Both the position numbers and the translations under genes were made by a program. The notes beneath the pieces are model-generated. The model ran no database searches. It had not been told where the DNA came from and saw only the letters and a list, made by a program, of their open reading frames with translations. From Candidatus Pantoea formicae (lineage in GTDB: Bacteria; Pseudomonadota; Gammaproteobacteria; Enterobacterales; Enterobacteriaceae), in contig NZ_VWXD01000017.1 of the NCBI RefSeq assembly GCF_011752625.1, positions 20,838 to 84,837 on the forward strand: a DNA stretch of 64,000 nt. Direction: 5' to 3'. The stretch's first letter is position 1. The number at the start of each line of letters is the position of its first letter. Shown here piece by piece: positions 1-8,730 of the stretch.

Positions 1-1
1 G

Positions 2-625
2 TCAGCGGGATATCTGGCTCAAACCGGTAACACCACCAGTTCAGCGCTGAGTGCTGCGACCAACATGACTTGGTATCAGACCAACACCGCTTACAGTCTC
101 TGGGGTAATGCCGCGAACAACTCTTCAAACGATGAGCGTTCGTCAGAGACCTACAGCCTGGGTGGTCGTACACGCTACAACATGAACAGCGCTGATTACC
201 TGTTCGGTCAGGCAAGCTGGTTGAGTGACCGCTTCAACGGTTATGACTCCCGTGATGTGCTGACCGCCGGTTACGGTCGCCAGATCCTCAACGGCCCAGT
301 GCATTCACTGCGTGCTGAATTTGGTCCTGGTGTTCGTTATGATGATTTCCACGCGGGTGGCCACGAAACCAAAGCCTTGGGTTATGGTGCGGTGAGTTAT
401 CAATGGCAGCTGACGGATACCACCAAGTTCATTCAGGGTGTGTCAGTGTTGAGCAGCTTCGGTGACGACACTACGGTGAACTCCGAAACCGGCTTGCAGG
501 TGGCGATCAATGCGCACTTTGCGCTGAAGCTGGCCTACAACGTGACCTGGAATAACAATCCGCCAGAGTCTGCGCCGGATCGTACCGACACCAAAACCAC
601 CATCCAGCTTTCTTACGCGATGTAA
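2..625 (+). CDS. ydiY: YdiY-like outer membrane protein (DUF481), 5' end cut off by the window
   Basis: The frame is open from the first complete codon, so about 208 C-terminal residues are seen and the start lies to the left. The text alternates polar and aromatic residues in short strands (for example SLRAEFGPGVRYDDF) and ends in an aromatic-rich strand finishing YAM, as expected for a small outer membrane beta-barrel. Similarity to E. coli YdiY and its place next to thrS support the call. The family is annotated as salt-induced outer membrane proteins; the exact function is unknown. The first in-frame ATG at 65 is internal, because the family-like text continues upstream of it. A terminator hairpin follows. 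Confidence 0.85.
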   Translation, partial: SAGYLAQTGNTTSSALSAATNMTWYQTNTAYSLWGNAANNSSNDERSSETYSLGGRTRYNMNSADYLFGQASWLSDRFNGYDSRDVLTAGYGRQILNGPVHSLRAEFGPGVRYDDFHAGGHETKALGYGAVSYQWQLTDTTKFIQGVSVLSSFGDDTTVNSETGLQVAINAHFALKLAYNVTWNNNPPESAPDRTDTKTTIQLSYAM

Positions 626-643
626 GCGAGCTGTGATGGAGAA

Positions 644-681
644 AACCGTTGCCGGCCTGCGCCGCGCAGCGGTTTTTTTTT
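644..681 (+). terminator. Rho-independent terminator of ydiY
   Basis: Inverted repeat AACCGTTGC / GCAGCGGTT around a GC-rich loop, followed by a run of T. It lies 19 bases after the ydiY stop and separates it from the thrS leader. Confidence 0.85.
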
Positions 682-870
682 ATCTGTCTATGGCTTAGCG
701 CATTTTTCACGGGTTTAGATCGCGGGCGAAAGCTGCTATTATCTCCGGCGCTTTACACTCCTGGCGCCATTCCGACAACGTGGGTCTGACATTACGCCGG
801 GTTACTCAAACTGAACTCAATGTTGCATGTAGGCTTTCGTGTGGCTTACCACTGCAATTAAGGATATGAA
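682..870 (+). promoter_or_regulatory. thrS leader region
   Basis: The gap before thrS holds no gene. In E. coli the thrS mRNA leader carries a tRNA-like operator bound by ThrRS, which represses its own translation. A leader of similar length is present here with several short stems and a CGT-containing segment (acaacgtgggt, about 776-786) that could mimic an anticodon arm. I could not align it base by base with the known operator, so the function is inferred from family knowledge. The likely ribosome site AAGGATAT is at 859-866. Confidence 0.4.
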
Positions 871-2799
871 ATGCCAGTAATTACTCTTCCTGATGGCAGC
901 CAGCGCGTTTTTGACCGTCCGGTCAGCGTGATGGATATCGCTCTGGATATCGGACCGGGTTTGGCGAAAGCCTGTATTGCCGGTCGTGTAAATGGCGAAT
1001 TGGTTGATGCGGTTGATCCGATCACCGAAGATGCTCAGGTGGCAATTATCACCGCCAAAGATGAAGCCGGTCTGGAAATCATTCGTCACTCTTGTGCGCA
1101 CCTGTTAGGGCATGCGATCAAACAACTGTGGCCGAATACCAAAATGGCGATTGGCCCGGTGATCGATAACGGCTTCTATTATGACGTCGACCTCGAACAC
1201 ACCCTGACGCAGGAAGATCTTGAGCTGCTGGAAAAGCGTATGCACCAGTTGGCTGAGACTAATTACGATGTTGTGAAGAAAAAGGTGAGCTGGCAGGAAG
1301 CACGTGATGTGTTTGCTGAGCGTGGCGAAAGCTACAAAACCACCATTCTTGACGAAAACATCAGCCATGATGATCAACCTGGTTTGTACCATCATGAAGA
1401 ATACATCGACATGTGCCGCGGTCCGCACGTGCCGAACATGCGTTTCTGTCATCACTTTAAACTGCAGAAAATCTCCGGTGCTTACTGGCGCGGCAACAGC
1501 GACAACAAAATGCTGCAGCGTATTTACGGTACAGCCTGGGGCGATAAGAAGCAGCTGGCTGCCTATTTGCAGCGCCTGGAAGAAGCGGCGAAACGCGATC
1601 ACCGTAAAATCGGTAAGCAGCTTGACCTGTACCATATGCAGGAAGAAGCGCCAGGTATGGTGTTCTGGCACAACGATGGTTGGACCATCTTTCGTGAACT
1701 GGAAGTGTTCGTCCGCACCAAGCTGAAAGAATACGATTACCAGGAAGTAAAAGGTCCGTTCATGATGGACCGCGTGCTGTGGGAAAAAACCGGTCACTGG
1801 GAAAACTATAAAGAAGCGATGTTCACCACCTCTTCTGAGAACCGTGAATATTGCATCAAGCCGATGAACTGCCCAGGCCATGTTCAGATCTTTAATCAGG
1901 GTCTGAAATCCTACCGTGACCTGCCGCTGCGTATGGCGGAGTTTGGTAGCTGCCACCGCAACGAGCCATCAGGTGCACTGCACGGCTTAATGCGCGTACG
2001 CGGCTTTACGCAGGATGATGCTCACGTCTTCTGTACTGAAGATCAGGTACGTGATGAAGTGAACAGCTGTATCCGCATGGTGTACGACATGTACAGCACC
2101 TTCGGTTTTGAAAAAATCGTGGTGAAACTGTCGACCCGTCCGGAGAAACGTATCGGTACCGATGAAATGTGGGACCGTGCGGAAGTGGATTTAGCAGAAG
2201 CGCTGAAGGAGAACGAAATTCCGTTCGAATATCAGCCAGGAGAGGGTGCCTTCTACGGCCCGAAAATTGAGTTTACCCTGTACGATTGCCTCGACCGCGC
2301 ATGGCAGTGCGGCACCGTTCAGCTAGACTTCTCCCTGCCAAAACGTTTGGACGCCACTTATGTGGGCGAAAACAACGATCGTCAGACGCCGGTAATGATT
2401 CACCGTGCGATTCTCGGTTCAATGGAGCGCTTTATCGGCATCCTGACTGAAGAGTTCGCGGGCTTCTTCCCGAGCTGGCTGGCCCCCGTGCAGGCTGTGG
2501 TGATGAATATTACCGACAGTCAGGCAGAATATGTCAGTGAATTGACAAAGAAATTGCAGAAAGCTGGCATTCGTGTCAAAGCAGACTTGAGAAACGAGAA
2601 GATAGGCTTTAAAATCCGCGAGCACACATTACGTCGCGTCCCTTATATGCTGGTTTGCGGTGAGAAAGAGGTGGAAGCAGGCAAAGTTGCCGTGCGCACC
2701 CGCCGTGGTAAAGACCTCGGGAGCATGGACGTAGATGTGTTTGTTGAGAAGCTGCAACAAGAGATTCGCAGCCGACATCTTCACCAATTAGAGGAATAA
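871..2799 (+). CDS. thrS: Threonine--tRNA ligase
   Basis: Cytoplasmic class II synthetase that charges tRNA-Thr, 642 residues, the E. coli length. In order: an N-terminal TGS domain (about 1-60), the editing domain with the HxxxH pair H73/H77 (RHSCAHLLGH), the catalytic core with the zinc cysteine in MNCPGH (about 334), and the C-terminal anticodon-binding domain. The start ATG has AAGGATAT upstream. It opens the translation cluster thrS-infC-rpmI-rplT-pheMST-ihfA, and its stop overlaps the infC ribosome-binding region. Confidence 0.98.
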   Translation: MPVITLPDGSQRVFDRPVSVMDIALDIGPGLAKACIAGRVNGELVDAVDPITEDAQVAIITAKDEAGLEIIRHSCAHLLGHAIKQLWPNTKMAIGPVIDNGFYYDVDLEHTLTQEDLELLEKRMHQLAETNYDVVKKKVSWQEARDVFAERGESYKTTILDENISHDDQPGLYHHEEYIDMCRGPHVPNMRFCHHFKLQKISGAYWRGNSDNKMLQRIYGTAWGDKKQLAAYLQRLEEAAKRDHRKIGKQLDLYHMQEEAPGMVFWHNDGWTIFRELEVFVRTKLKEYDYQEVKGPFMMDRVLWEKTGHWENYKEAMFTTSSENREYCIKPMNCPGHVQIFNQGLKSYRDLPLRMAEFGSCHRNEPSGALHGLMRVRGFTQDDAHVFCTEDQVRDEVNSCIRMVYDMYSTFGFEKIVVKLSTRPEKRIGTDEMWDRAEVDLAEALKENEIPFEYQPGEGAFYGPKIEFTLYDCLDRAWQCGTVQLDFSLPKRLDATYVGENNDRQTPVMIHRAILGSMERFIGILTEEFAGFFPSWLAPVQAVVMNITDSQAEYVSELTKKLQKAGIRVKADLRNEKIGFKIREHTLRRVPYMLVCGEKEVEAGKVAVRTRRGKDLGSMDVDVFVEKLQQEIRSRHLHQLEE

Positions 2800-2803
2800 G
2801 GTT

Positions 2804-3355
2804 ATTAAAGGCGGAAAACGAGTACAACCGACGCGTCCGAACCGTATCAACGGCGAAATCCGTGCTACCGAAGTGCGCTTAACTGGCGTAGACGGCGAGC
2901 AACTTGGCATTGTGACATTGCGCGAAGCAATTGAGAAAGCCGAAGAAGCTGGCGTAGATTTAGTTGAAATCAGCCCGAACGCCGAACCGCCGGTTTGCCG
3001 TATTATGGATTACGGCAAGTTCCTTTATGAAAAGAGTAAGTCTTCTAAGGAACAGAAGAAGAAGCAGAAAGTTATCCAGGTTAAGGAAATCAAATTCCGT
3101 CCTGGTACCGATGATGGCGACTATCAGGTCAAACTACGCAACCTGATTCGCTTTCTGGAAGAGGGCGATAAAGCCAAAATCACGCTGCGTTTCCGTGGTC
3201 GTGAAATGGCGCACCAGCAGATCGGTATGGAAGTGCTTAACCGCGTCCGTAAAGACCTGTGTGAAGATCTGGATCTGGCCATTGTCGAGTCCTTCCCGAC
3301 TAAGATCGAAGGCCGCCAGATGATCATGGTGCTCGCACCGAAGAAGAAACAGTAG
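2804..3355 (+). CDS. infC: Translation initiation factor IF-3, AUU start
   Basis: IF-3 binds the 30S subunit and checks the start codon and initiator tRNA. The reading frame begins at ATT (2804-2806) giving IKGGKRVQPTRPNRINGEIR, the known IF-3 N-terminus, with GAGG and AAGG signals at the thrS stop five bases upstream. AUU initiation is the basis of IF-3 autoregulation in E. coli. The first standard start in this frame is a GTG at 2873, well inside the conserved N domain, so a standard gene finder would truncate the protein. Length is 183 residues against 180 in E. coli; the extra residues lie near RVRKDLCEDLDLA. The end KKKQ is typical. Confidence 0.97.
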   Translation: MKGGKRVQPTRPNRINGEIRATEVRLTGVDGEQLGIVTLREAIEKAEEAGVDLVEISPNAEPPVCRIMDYGKFLYEKSKSSKEQKKKQKVIQVKEIKFRPGTDDGDYQVKLRNLIRFLEEGDKAKITLRFRGREMAHQQIGMEVLNRVRKDLCEDLDLAIVESFPTKIEGRQMIMVLAPKKKQ

Positions 3356-3454
3356 GCCTTCAAGTAATAATTCCGCGCAGCGTTCGTGCTGTGCGGAATC
3401 TTATTCGCCTGTCTGATTCATTTTATTAACAATGCGAAGTGGATATTTGTAAAA

Positions 3455-3652
3455 ATGCCAAAGATTAAAACTGTCCGTGGCGCGGCTAAGCGCTTCAAGA
3501 AGACCGCTTCTGGCGGCTTCAAGCGTAAGCACGCGAACCTGCGTCATATTCTGACTAAGAAGTCTACCAAGCGTAAACGTCACCTGCGTCCGAAAGGCAT
3601 GGTGTCTAAAGGCGATCTGGGTCTGGTTGTTGCCTGCCTGCCGTACGCATAA
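3455..3652 (+). CDS. rpmI: 50S ribosomal protein L35
   Basis: Small basic ribosomal protein of 65 residues starting MPKIKTVRGAAKRFKKT and ending LPYA. It is a component of the large subunit. The ATG at 3455 gives the family length; an upstream in-frame start at 3386 would add 23 unrelated residues and is rejected. In E. coli the rpmI leader is the translational operator bound by L20, which co-represses rpmI and rplT; the 99-base gap after infC is the place for it here. Confidence 0.97.
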   Translation: MPKIKTVRGAAKRFKKTASGGFKRKHANLRHILTKKSTKRKRHLRPKGMVSKGDLGLVVACLPYA

Positions 3653-3734
3653 GTAAACTTTTTATAAATCTGCCTGAACACTTTGCGTACTGCAGGGAAT
3701 AGGGCATCACAGAATATGATATAGGAGAGCTCAC

Positions 3735-4091
3735 ATGGCTCGCGTAAAACGTGGTGTAATTGCTCGCGCACGTCACAAGAAAATCTTAAAACAAGCTAAA
3801 GGCTACTACGGTGCACGTTCACGTGTTTACCGCGTTGCTTTCCAGGCTGTTATCAAAGCTGGTCAGTATGCTTACCGTGACCGTCGTCAACGTAAGCGTC
3901 AGTTCCGTCAGCTGTGGATCGCGCGTATCAACGCTGCGGCCCGTCAGAACGGTATCTCTTACAGCCGTTTCATCAATGGCCTGAAAAAAGCCTCTATTGA
4001 AATCGACCGTAAGATTCTGGCTGACATCGCTGTATTCGACAAAGTGACCTTCACGGCACTGGTCGAAAAAGCAAAATCAGCTCTGGCGTAA
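3735..4091 (+). CDS. rplT: 50S ribosomal protein L20
   Basis: 118 residues beginning MARVKRGVIARARHKKILK, very rich in Arg and Lys as expected for this 23S rRNA-binding assembly protein. It is needed early in 50S assembly and acts as a translational repressor of its own operon in E. coli. It starts 83 bases after rpmI with GGAGAG as ribosome site. A strong terminator hairpin follows directly, before the pheM promoter. Confidence 0.98.
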   Translation: MARVKRGVIARARHKKILKQAKGYYGARSRVYRVAFQAVIKAGQYAYRDRRQRKRQFRQLWIARINAAARQNGISYSRFINGLKKASIEIDRKILADIAVFDKVTFTALVEKAKSALA

Positions 4092-4099
4092 GTCAGATG

Positions 4100-4124
4100 A
4101 AAAAGGGAGCTTGCTCCCTTTTTT
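4100..4124 (+). terminator. Terminator after rplT
   Basis: AAAAGGGAGC-TTGC-TCCCTTTTTT forms a hairpin with a T run nine bases after the rplT stop. Confidence 0.9.
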
Positions 4125-4148
4125 ATTGCCTGCAACTCACGCAAAAGA

Positions 4149-4177
4149 TTGACATTTTAACCGCTGGGCTTTTCAAT
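4149..4177 (+). promoter_or_regulatory. Probable pheM-pheST promoter
   Basis: A perfect -35 hexamer TTGACA (4149-4154) is followed after 17 bases by TTCAAT, an acceptable -10. It lies between the rplT terminator and the pheM leader, where E. coli has its pheST promoter. Confidence 0.6.
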
Positions 4178-4211
4178 AGTGCGGTTTCTATCAAGACAAG
4201 GTAACGCAAGC

Positions 4212-4256
4212 ATGCACGCTGCTATTTTCCGTTTCTTTTTTTACTTTAGCGCCTGA
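4212..4256 (+). CDS. pheM: pheST operon leader peptide
   Basis: A 14-residue peptide, MHAAIFRFFFYFSA, with five Phe residues, nearly identical to E. coli PheM. Translation of the Phe codons senses charged tRNA-Phe. Stalling when Phe is scarce favours an antiterminator and lets RNA polymerase pass the hairpin at 4304-4329 into pheS. It is too short for ordinary gene calling. Confidence 0.95.
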   Translation: MHAAIFRFFFYFSA

Positions 4257-4303
4257 CAATCGGGGGCTTTTGCGCATAAGAAAAGAAACGAAAAATCGCG
4301 CTG

Positions 4304-4329
4304 AAAGCCTCCCTCGTGGAGGCTTTTTT
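4304..4329 (+). terminator. pheST attenuator terminator
   Basis: AAAGCCTCC-CTCGT-GGAGGCTTTTTT hairpin with T run between pheM and pheS. Together with the Phe-rich leader peptide it forms the classical attenuator. Confidence 0.9.
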
Positions 4330-4403
4330 GTTTCTGGCGACACTTAATCGGATCTCACGGTCCTAACAAGAACTGACCAGCCCGGCTGGAAGAAGAGGAA
4401 ATC

Positions 4404-5387
4404 ATGTCCCAACTCGCAGACCTGGTGGCCCGTGCCACGGCCGCTATCGACGAGGCGTCGGATATCGCCGCCCTGGACGCCGTGCGCGTCGAATTCCTGG
4501 GTAAAAAAGGGCACTTGACGCTGCAAATGACCACCCTGCGTGAACTGCCAGCAGAAGAACGCCCTGCGGCAGGCGCGGTGATTAACGAAGCGAAGCAGCA
4601 GGTGCAGGATCGTCTTAACGCACGTAAAGACACCCTGGAAAGCGCTGAGCTGAATGCGCGCCTCGCCGCAGAGACCATTGATGTCTCGCTGCCAGGTCGT
4701 CGCGTTGAGAACGGCGGCTTGCACCCGGTGACCCGCACCATCGATCGTATCGAAAACTTCTTCGGCGAGTTGGGCTTTGCGGTGGTCACCGGTCCGGAAA
4801 TCGAAGATGACTATCATAACTTCGACGCACTCAACATTCCTGGACACCATCCGGCGCGTGCTGACCACGATACCTTCTGGTTCGATGCCACCCGTCTGCT
4901 GCGCACCCAGACGTCTGGCGTGCAGATCCGCACCATGAAAAACCAGCAGCCGCCGATCCGCATCATCGCGCCAGGTCGCGTGTACCGTAACGACTACGAT
5001 CAAACCCACACCCCAATGTTCCATCAGATGGAAGGTTTGATTGTCGATAAAGACATCAGCTTCACCAACCTGAAAGGCACGCTGCACGATTTCCTGAACA
5101 ACTTCTTTGAAGAAGACCTGCAGATTCGCTTCCGTCCTTCTTACTTCCCGTTCACCGAACCGTCTGCGGAAGTGGATGTGATGGGTAAAAATGGCAAGTG
5201 GCTGGAGGTGCTGGGCTGCGGCATGGTGCATCCGAATGTGTTGCGCAATGTGGGCATCGACCCGGAAGTCTACTCTGGCTTCGCTTTCGGCATGGGGATG
5301 GAGCGTCTCACCATGCTGCGTTATGGCGTGAACGATCTGCGCGCCTTCTTCGAAAATGATTTACGTTTCCTCAAACAATTTAAATAA
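4404..5387 (+). CDS. pheS: Phenylalanine--tRNA ligase alpha subunit
   Basis: 327 residues, the E. coli length. It is the catalytic alpha subunit of the alpha2-beta2 enzyme that charges tRNA-Phe. It has an N-terminal coiled-coil tRNA-contact region (1-85) and a class II core with the motif-2 text PGRVYRNDYDQTHTPMFHQM. The GMGMERL motif 3 is near the C-terminus. GAGGAA precedes the ATG. Expression is controlled by the pheM attenuator just upstream, and pheT follows after 14 bases. Confidence 0.98.
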   Translation: MSQLADLVARATAAIDEASDIAALDAVRVEFLGKKGHLTLQMTTLRELPAEERPAAGAVINEAKQQVQDRLNARKDTLESAELNARLAAETIDVSLPGRRVENGGLHPVTRTIDRIENFFGELGFAVVTGPEIEDDYHNFDALNIPGHHPARADHDTFWFDATRLLRTQTSGVQIRTMKNQQPPIRIIAPGRVYRNDYDQTHTPMFHQMEGLIVDKDISFTNLKGTLHDFLNNFFEEDLQIRFRPSYFPFTEPSAEVDVMGKNGKWLEVLGCGMVHPNVLRNVGIDPEVYSGFAFGMGMERLTMLRYGVNDLRAFFENDLRFLKQFK

Positions 5388-5401
5388 GGGCAGGTTATCC
5401 A

Positions 5402-7789
5402 ATGAAATTCAGTGAACTCTGGTTACGCGAATGGGTAAATCCAGCCCTGGACAGCGCTGCGCTGTCTGAGCAAATCACCATGGCCGGCCTTGAAGTGGAC
5501 GGCGTGGATCCAGTCGCCGGTGCCTTTAATGGCGTGGTGGTGGGTGAAGTGGTGGAGTGCGGTCAGCACCCGAACGCCGACAAACTGCGCGTGACCAAAA
5601 TCAACGTAGGCGGCGATCGCCTGCTGGATATCGTCTGTGGCGCGCCAAACTGCCGCCAGGGCTTGAAAGTCGCCGTGGCTACCGTAGGCGCGGTGCTGCC
5701 GGGCGATTTCAAAATCAAAGCCGCGAAGCTGCGCGGTGAGCCTTCAGAGGGCATGCTGTGCTCGTTCTCTGAGCTGGGTATTTCCGACGATCACAGCGGC
5801 ATCATTGAATTACCTGCTGATGCGCCGATCGGCACTGACATCCGCAGCTACCTGAAGCTGGATGACAACACCATCGAAATCAGCGTGACACCAAACCGTG
5901 CTGATTGCCTCGGTATTATCGGCATCGCGCGCGATGTGGCAGTCGTTAACGGCTTGCCGTTAACCGAGCCGACCATCGAGCCGGTCAAAGCGACCATCAC
6001 CGATACCTTCCCGATTCGCGTGGACGCCACTGACGCCTGCCCGCGTTATCTGGGCCGCGTCGTGAAAGGGATTAACGTGAAAGCAGCAACGCCACTGTGG
6101 ATGCGTGAAAAGCTGCGTCGCTGTGGTATTCGCTCAATCGATCCCGTTGTGGATATCACCAACTATGTTCTGCTGGAACTTGGCCAGCCGATGCACGCCT
6201 TTGACCTCGATCGCATCGATGGCGGTATCGTGGTGCGCATGGCGAAAGAGGGCGAAGTGCTGACCCTGTTGGATGGCACCGAAGCTAAACTCAGCAGCGA
6301 CACCTTAGTGATTGCTGACCATCATAAAGCGTTAGCGATGGGCGGTATCTTTGGTGGTGAACACTCGGGAGTGAACGAAGAGACTCAAAACGTCTTGTTC
6401 GAATGTGCATTCTTCGAACCTTTGGCCATTACCGGTCGTGCGCGTCGTCAGGGCCTGCATACTGATGCTTCACACCGCTACGAGCGCGGTGTTGACCCGG
6501 CTCTGCAATACAAAGCGATTGAGCGTGCGACTCAGCTACTGCTGGACATTTGCGGTGGCGAAGCCGGTCCGATTATCGATCAGACCGATGCGAGCAAACT
6601 GCCGGTTCGCGCCACTATCACGTTGCGTCGCGAAAAGCTGGACCGTCTGATTGGGCACGTTATTGCTGATGATCAGGTCACCGACATCCTGACGCGCCTG
6701 GGCTGCGAAGTGACCCTAGGCCAAAATGAGTGGAAAGCGGTCGCGCCAAGCTGGCGTTTCGATATGGCGATTGAGGAAGATTTGGTTGAAGAAGTGGCCC
6801 GTGTATACGGCTACAACAACATTCCTGATGTGCCAGTGAAAGCCAGTCTGATTATGACGCAGCATCGTGAAGCCGATTTGTCGCTGAAGCGTGCCCGTAA
6901 CCTGCTGGTCGATAAAGGCTATCAGGAAGCGATCACCTATAGCTTCGTCGACCCTAAAGTGCAGCAGTTGCTGCATCCAGGTGAAGAGGCCTTGATTCTG
7001 CCAAGCCCAATTTCCAGCGATATGTCTGCGATGCGTCTGTCGCTATGGACCGGCCTGCTCGGCGCGGTGGTTTATAACCAGAATCGCCAGCAGGGCCGTG
7101 TACGCCTGTTTGAAAGCGGTTTACGCTTTGTTCCTGATACGCAGGCCGATCTCGGTATCCGCCAGGATCTTATGCTGGCGGGCGTTCTGAGCGGTAATCG
7201 CTATGAAGAGCATTGGGATCTGGCGCGCCAGGCGGTTGACTTCTATGATTTAAAAGGCGATTTAGAATCGCTGCTGGATTTGACCGGTAAACTCGAAGAG
7301 ATTTCTTTCCGTGCAGAAGCCAATCCGGCGCTGCATCCGGGACAGAGCGCGGCAATTTATTTACGCGGCGAACGAATCGGATTTATCGGGGTGGTTCATC
7401 CGGAGCTGGAACGTAAGCTGGATCTCAACGGCCGCACCTTAGTGTTTGAACTGCTTTGGAATAAGGTCGCAGACCGCGTCCTGCCTGACGCGCGCGAGAT
7501 TTCACGCTTCCCAGCAAACCGTCGTGATATTGCTGTTGTTGTGGCCGAAAACGTGCCTGCAGCAGATATCATCGCGGAGTGTAAGAAAGTTGGCGTAAAT
7601 CAGGTAGTTGGCGTAAACTTGTTTGACGTGTACCGTGGTAAGGGCGTGAACGAGGGCGAAAAGAGCCTCGCGATTAGCCTGATTTTGCAGGATACCAGCC
7701 GGACACTCGAAGAAGAGGAGATTGCCGCGACCGTTGCCAAATGTGTTGCGGCATTAAAAGAGCGATTCCAGGCAACCTTGAGGGATTGA
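5402..7789 (+). CDS. pheT: Phenylalanine--tRNA ligase beta subunit
   Basis: 795 residues, the E. coli length. It contains an OB-fold tRNA-binding domain near the N-terminus (about 39-150, containing GAPNCRQGLKVAVA), B3/B4 editing and B5 domains, the catalytic-like core, and a C-terminal ferredoxin-fold anticodon domain (from about 700). It pairs with PheS, hydrolyses mischarged Tyr-tRNA-Phe and contacts the tRNA. The next gene ihfA starts four bases after the stop. Confidence 0.98.
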   Translation: MKFSELWLREWVNPALDSAALSEQITMAGLEVDGVDPVAGAFNGVVVGEVVECGQHPNADKLRVTKINVGGDRLLDIVCGAPNCRQGLKVAVATVGAVLPGDFKIKAAKLRGEPSEGMLCSFSELGISDDHSGIIELPADAPIGTDIRSYLKLDDNTIEISVTPNRADCLGIIGIARDVAVVNGLPLTEPTIEPVKATITDTFPIRVDATDACPRYLGRVVKGINVKAATPLWMREKLRRCGIRSIDPVVDITNYVLLELGQPMHAFDLDRIDGGIVVRMAKEGEVLTLLDGTEAKLSSDTLVIADHHKALAMGGIFGGEHSGVNEETQNVLFECAFFEPLAITGRARRQGLHTDASHRYERGVDPALQYKAIERATQLLLDICGGEAGPIIDQTDASKLPVRATITLRREKLDRLIGHVIADDQVTDILTRLGCEVTLGQNEWKAVAPSWRFDMAIEEDLVEEVARVYGYNNIPDVPVKASLIMTQHREADLSLKRARNLLVDKGYQEAITYSFVDPKVQQLLHPGEEALILPSPISSDMSAMRLSLWTGLLGAVVYNQNRQQGRVRLFESGLRFVPDTQADLGIRQDLMLAGVLSGNRYEEHWDLARQAVDFYDLKGDLESLLDLTGKLEEISFRAEANPALHPGQSAAIYLRGERIGFIGVVHPELERKLDLNGRTLVFELLWNKVADRVLPDAREISRFPANRRDIAVVVAENVPAADIIAECKKVGVNQVVGVNLFDVYRGKGVNEGEKSLAISLILQDTSRTLEEEEIAATVAKCVAALKERFQATLRD

Positions 7790-7793
7790 ACCT

Positions 7794-8096
7794 ATGGCGC
7801 TTACAAAAGCTGAAATGTCAGAGTACCTGTTTGAAAAACTCGGGTTGAGCAAACGCGATGCCAAAGAGTTGGTTGAACTCTTCTTTGAAGAAGTTCGCCG
7901 TGCGTTAGAAAACGGAGAACAGGTTAAACTGTCCGGATTTGGTAACTTTGATCTACGTGACAAAAACCAACGTCCTGGCCGTAACCCGAAGACGGGAGAG
8001 GATATTCCCATCACTGCTCGCCGGGTAGTGACATTCCGTCCTGGGCAGAAGTTGAAAAGTCGCGTTGAGAATGCGACACCAAAGGACGCTGACTAA
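7794..8096 (+). CDS. ihfA: Integration host factor subunit alpha
   Basis: 100 residues, almost identical to E. coli IhfA (MALTKAEMSEYLFEKLGLSK), with the DNA-binding arm GRNPKTGEDIPITARRVVTF. With IhfB it forms the heterodimer that bends DNA sharply in transcription, recombination and replication. It lies four bases after pheT, so at least part of its transcription is probably from the pheST promoter. A terminator follows. Confidence 0.98.
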   Translation: MALTKAEMSEYLFEKLGLSKRDAKELVELFFEEVRRALENGEQVKLSGFGNFDLRDKNQRPGRNPKTGEDIPITARRVVTFRPGQKLKSRVENATPKDAD

Positions 8097-8108
8097 TTTC
8101 AGTATCAC

Positions 8109-8134
8109 AAAAAGGCCGCTTAGCGGCCTTTTTT
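8109..8134 (+). terminator. Terminator after ihfA
   Basis: AAAAGGCCGCT-TA-GCGGCCTTTTTT hairpin and T run 12 bases after the ihfA stop. Confidence 0.92.
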
Positions 8135-8287
8135 ATTGGCTGAAAAACAGGCGTTTTGCGCAATCTTTTCACAATGTAAGGATTCGGTAAGTATCCGGAA
8201 AATAGCATGAAAATCGGCACTGGCTGATAGTGACTGTCTTGGCGCTTTTGTTATAACAGCGCCATCACATTACAAGAGGTTTTGCTG

Positions 8288-8641
8288 ATGAAAAAGACAG
8301 CACTTTTACTGAGCATCCTGTTAGGTATGCCGCTGCTGGCTAGCGCCAATGTTTCTATTAACATCAACACCCCAGGTGCATCGATTCATATCGGTGACCA
8401 GGATAAACGAGGTTACTACTGGGATGGTTACGACTGGCGTCAGCCAGCGTGGTGGAAACAGCACCATAACCAACGTGTTGGTATGAAAGGACCACACGGC
8501 TACTGGAACGGTAACGGCTGGCAGTCACAGCAGCCGGGCAAAGCGCCGCATCATGATAATAAGCCACAGCCTCGTGAGCAACATCATGACCAGCGCGATC
8601 AACACGATGACCACGGTCAACCAATCCCACCGCGTCACTAA
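8288..8641 (+). CDS. DUF2502 periplasmic protein
   Basis: 117 residues with a signal peptide (MKKTALLLSILLGMPLLASA, cut about residue 20). A short mature part contains IHIGDQDKRGYYWDGYDWR, the recognisable core of the DUF2502 family (E. coli YpeC). The C-terminal third is rich in His, Gln and Asp (HHDQRDQHDDH), which might bind metal, but this is only composition. No function is established for the family. The ATG at 8288 is preferred over a TTG two codons upstream, because the signal peptide starts there and AGAGG lies before it. It forms its own unit with a terminator. Confidence 0.8.
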   Translation: MKKTALLLSILLGMPLLASANVSININTPGASIHIGDQDKRGYYWDGYDWRQPAWWKQHHNQRVGMKGPHGYWNGNGWQSQQPGKAPHHDNKPQPREQHHDQRDQHDDHGQPIPPRH

Positions 8642-8651
8642 GTCACCCTCC

Positions 8652-8680
8652 GCGGCACTATAAGGTGCCGCTTTCTTTTT
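8652..8680 (+). terminator. Terminator after the DUF2502 gene
   Basis: GCGGCAC-TATAAG-GTGCCGC hairpin followed by TTTCTTTTT. Confidence 0.8.
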
Positions 8681-8730
8681 GCTACAATCCCACTACAATC
8701 AAATCTCTGTTTTCTCAGCTAATCCTATCT

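Noticed and set aside
4344..5231. Long minus-strand open frame opposite pheS
   Set aside because: It lies fully inside pheS, has no family-like text and follows the codon bias of the real gene; similar mirror frames occur opposite thrS, ppsA, ydiJ and rnt.
8681..8730. Possible cobalamin riboswitch before btuC
   Set aside because: The gap is far too short and has no B12-box-like sequence; E. coli btuC also lacks one.
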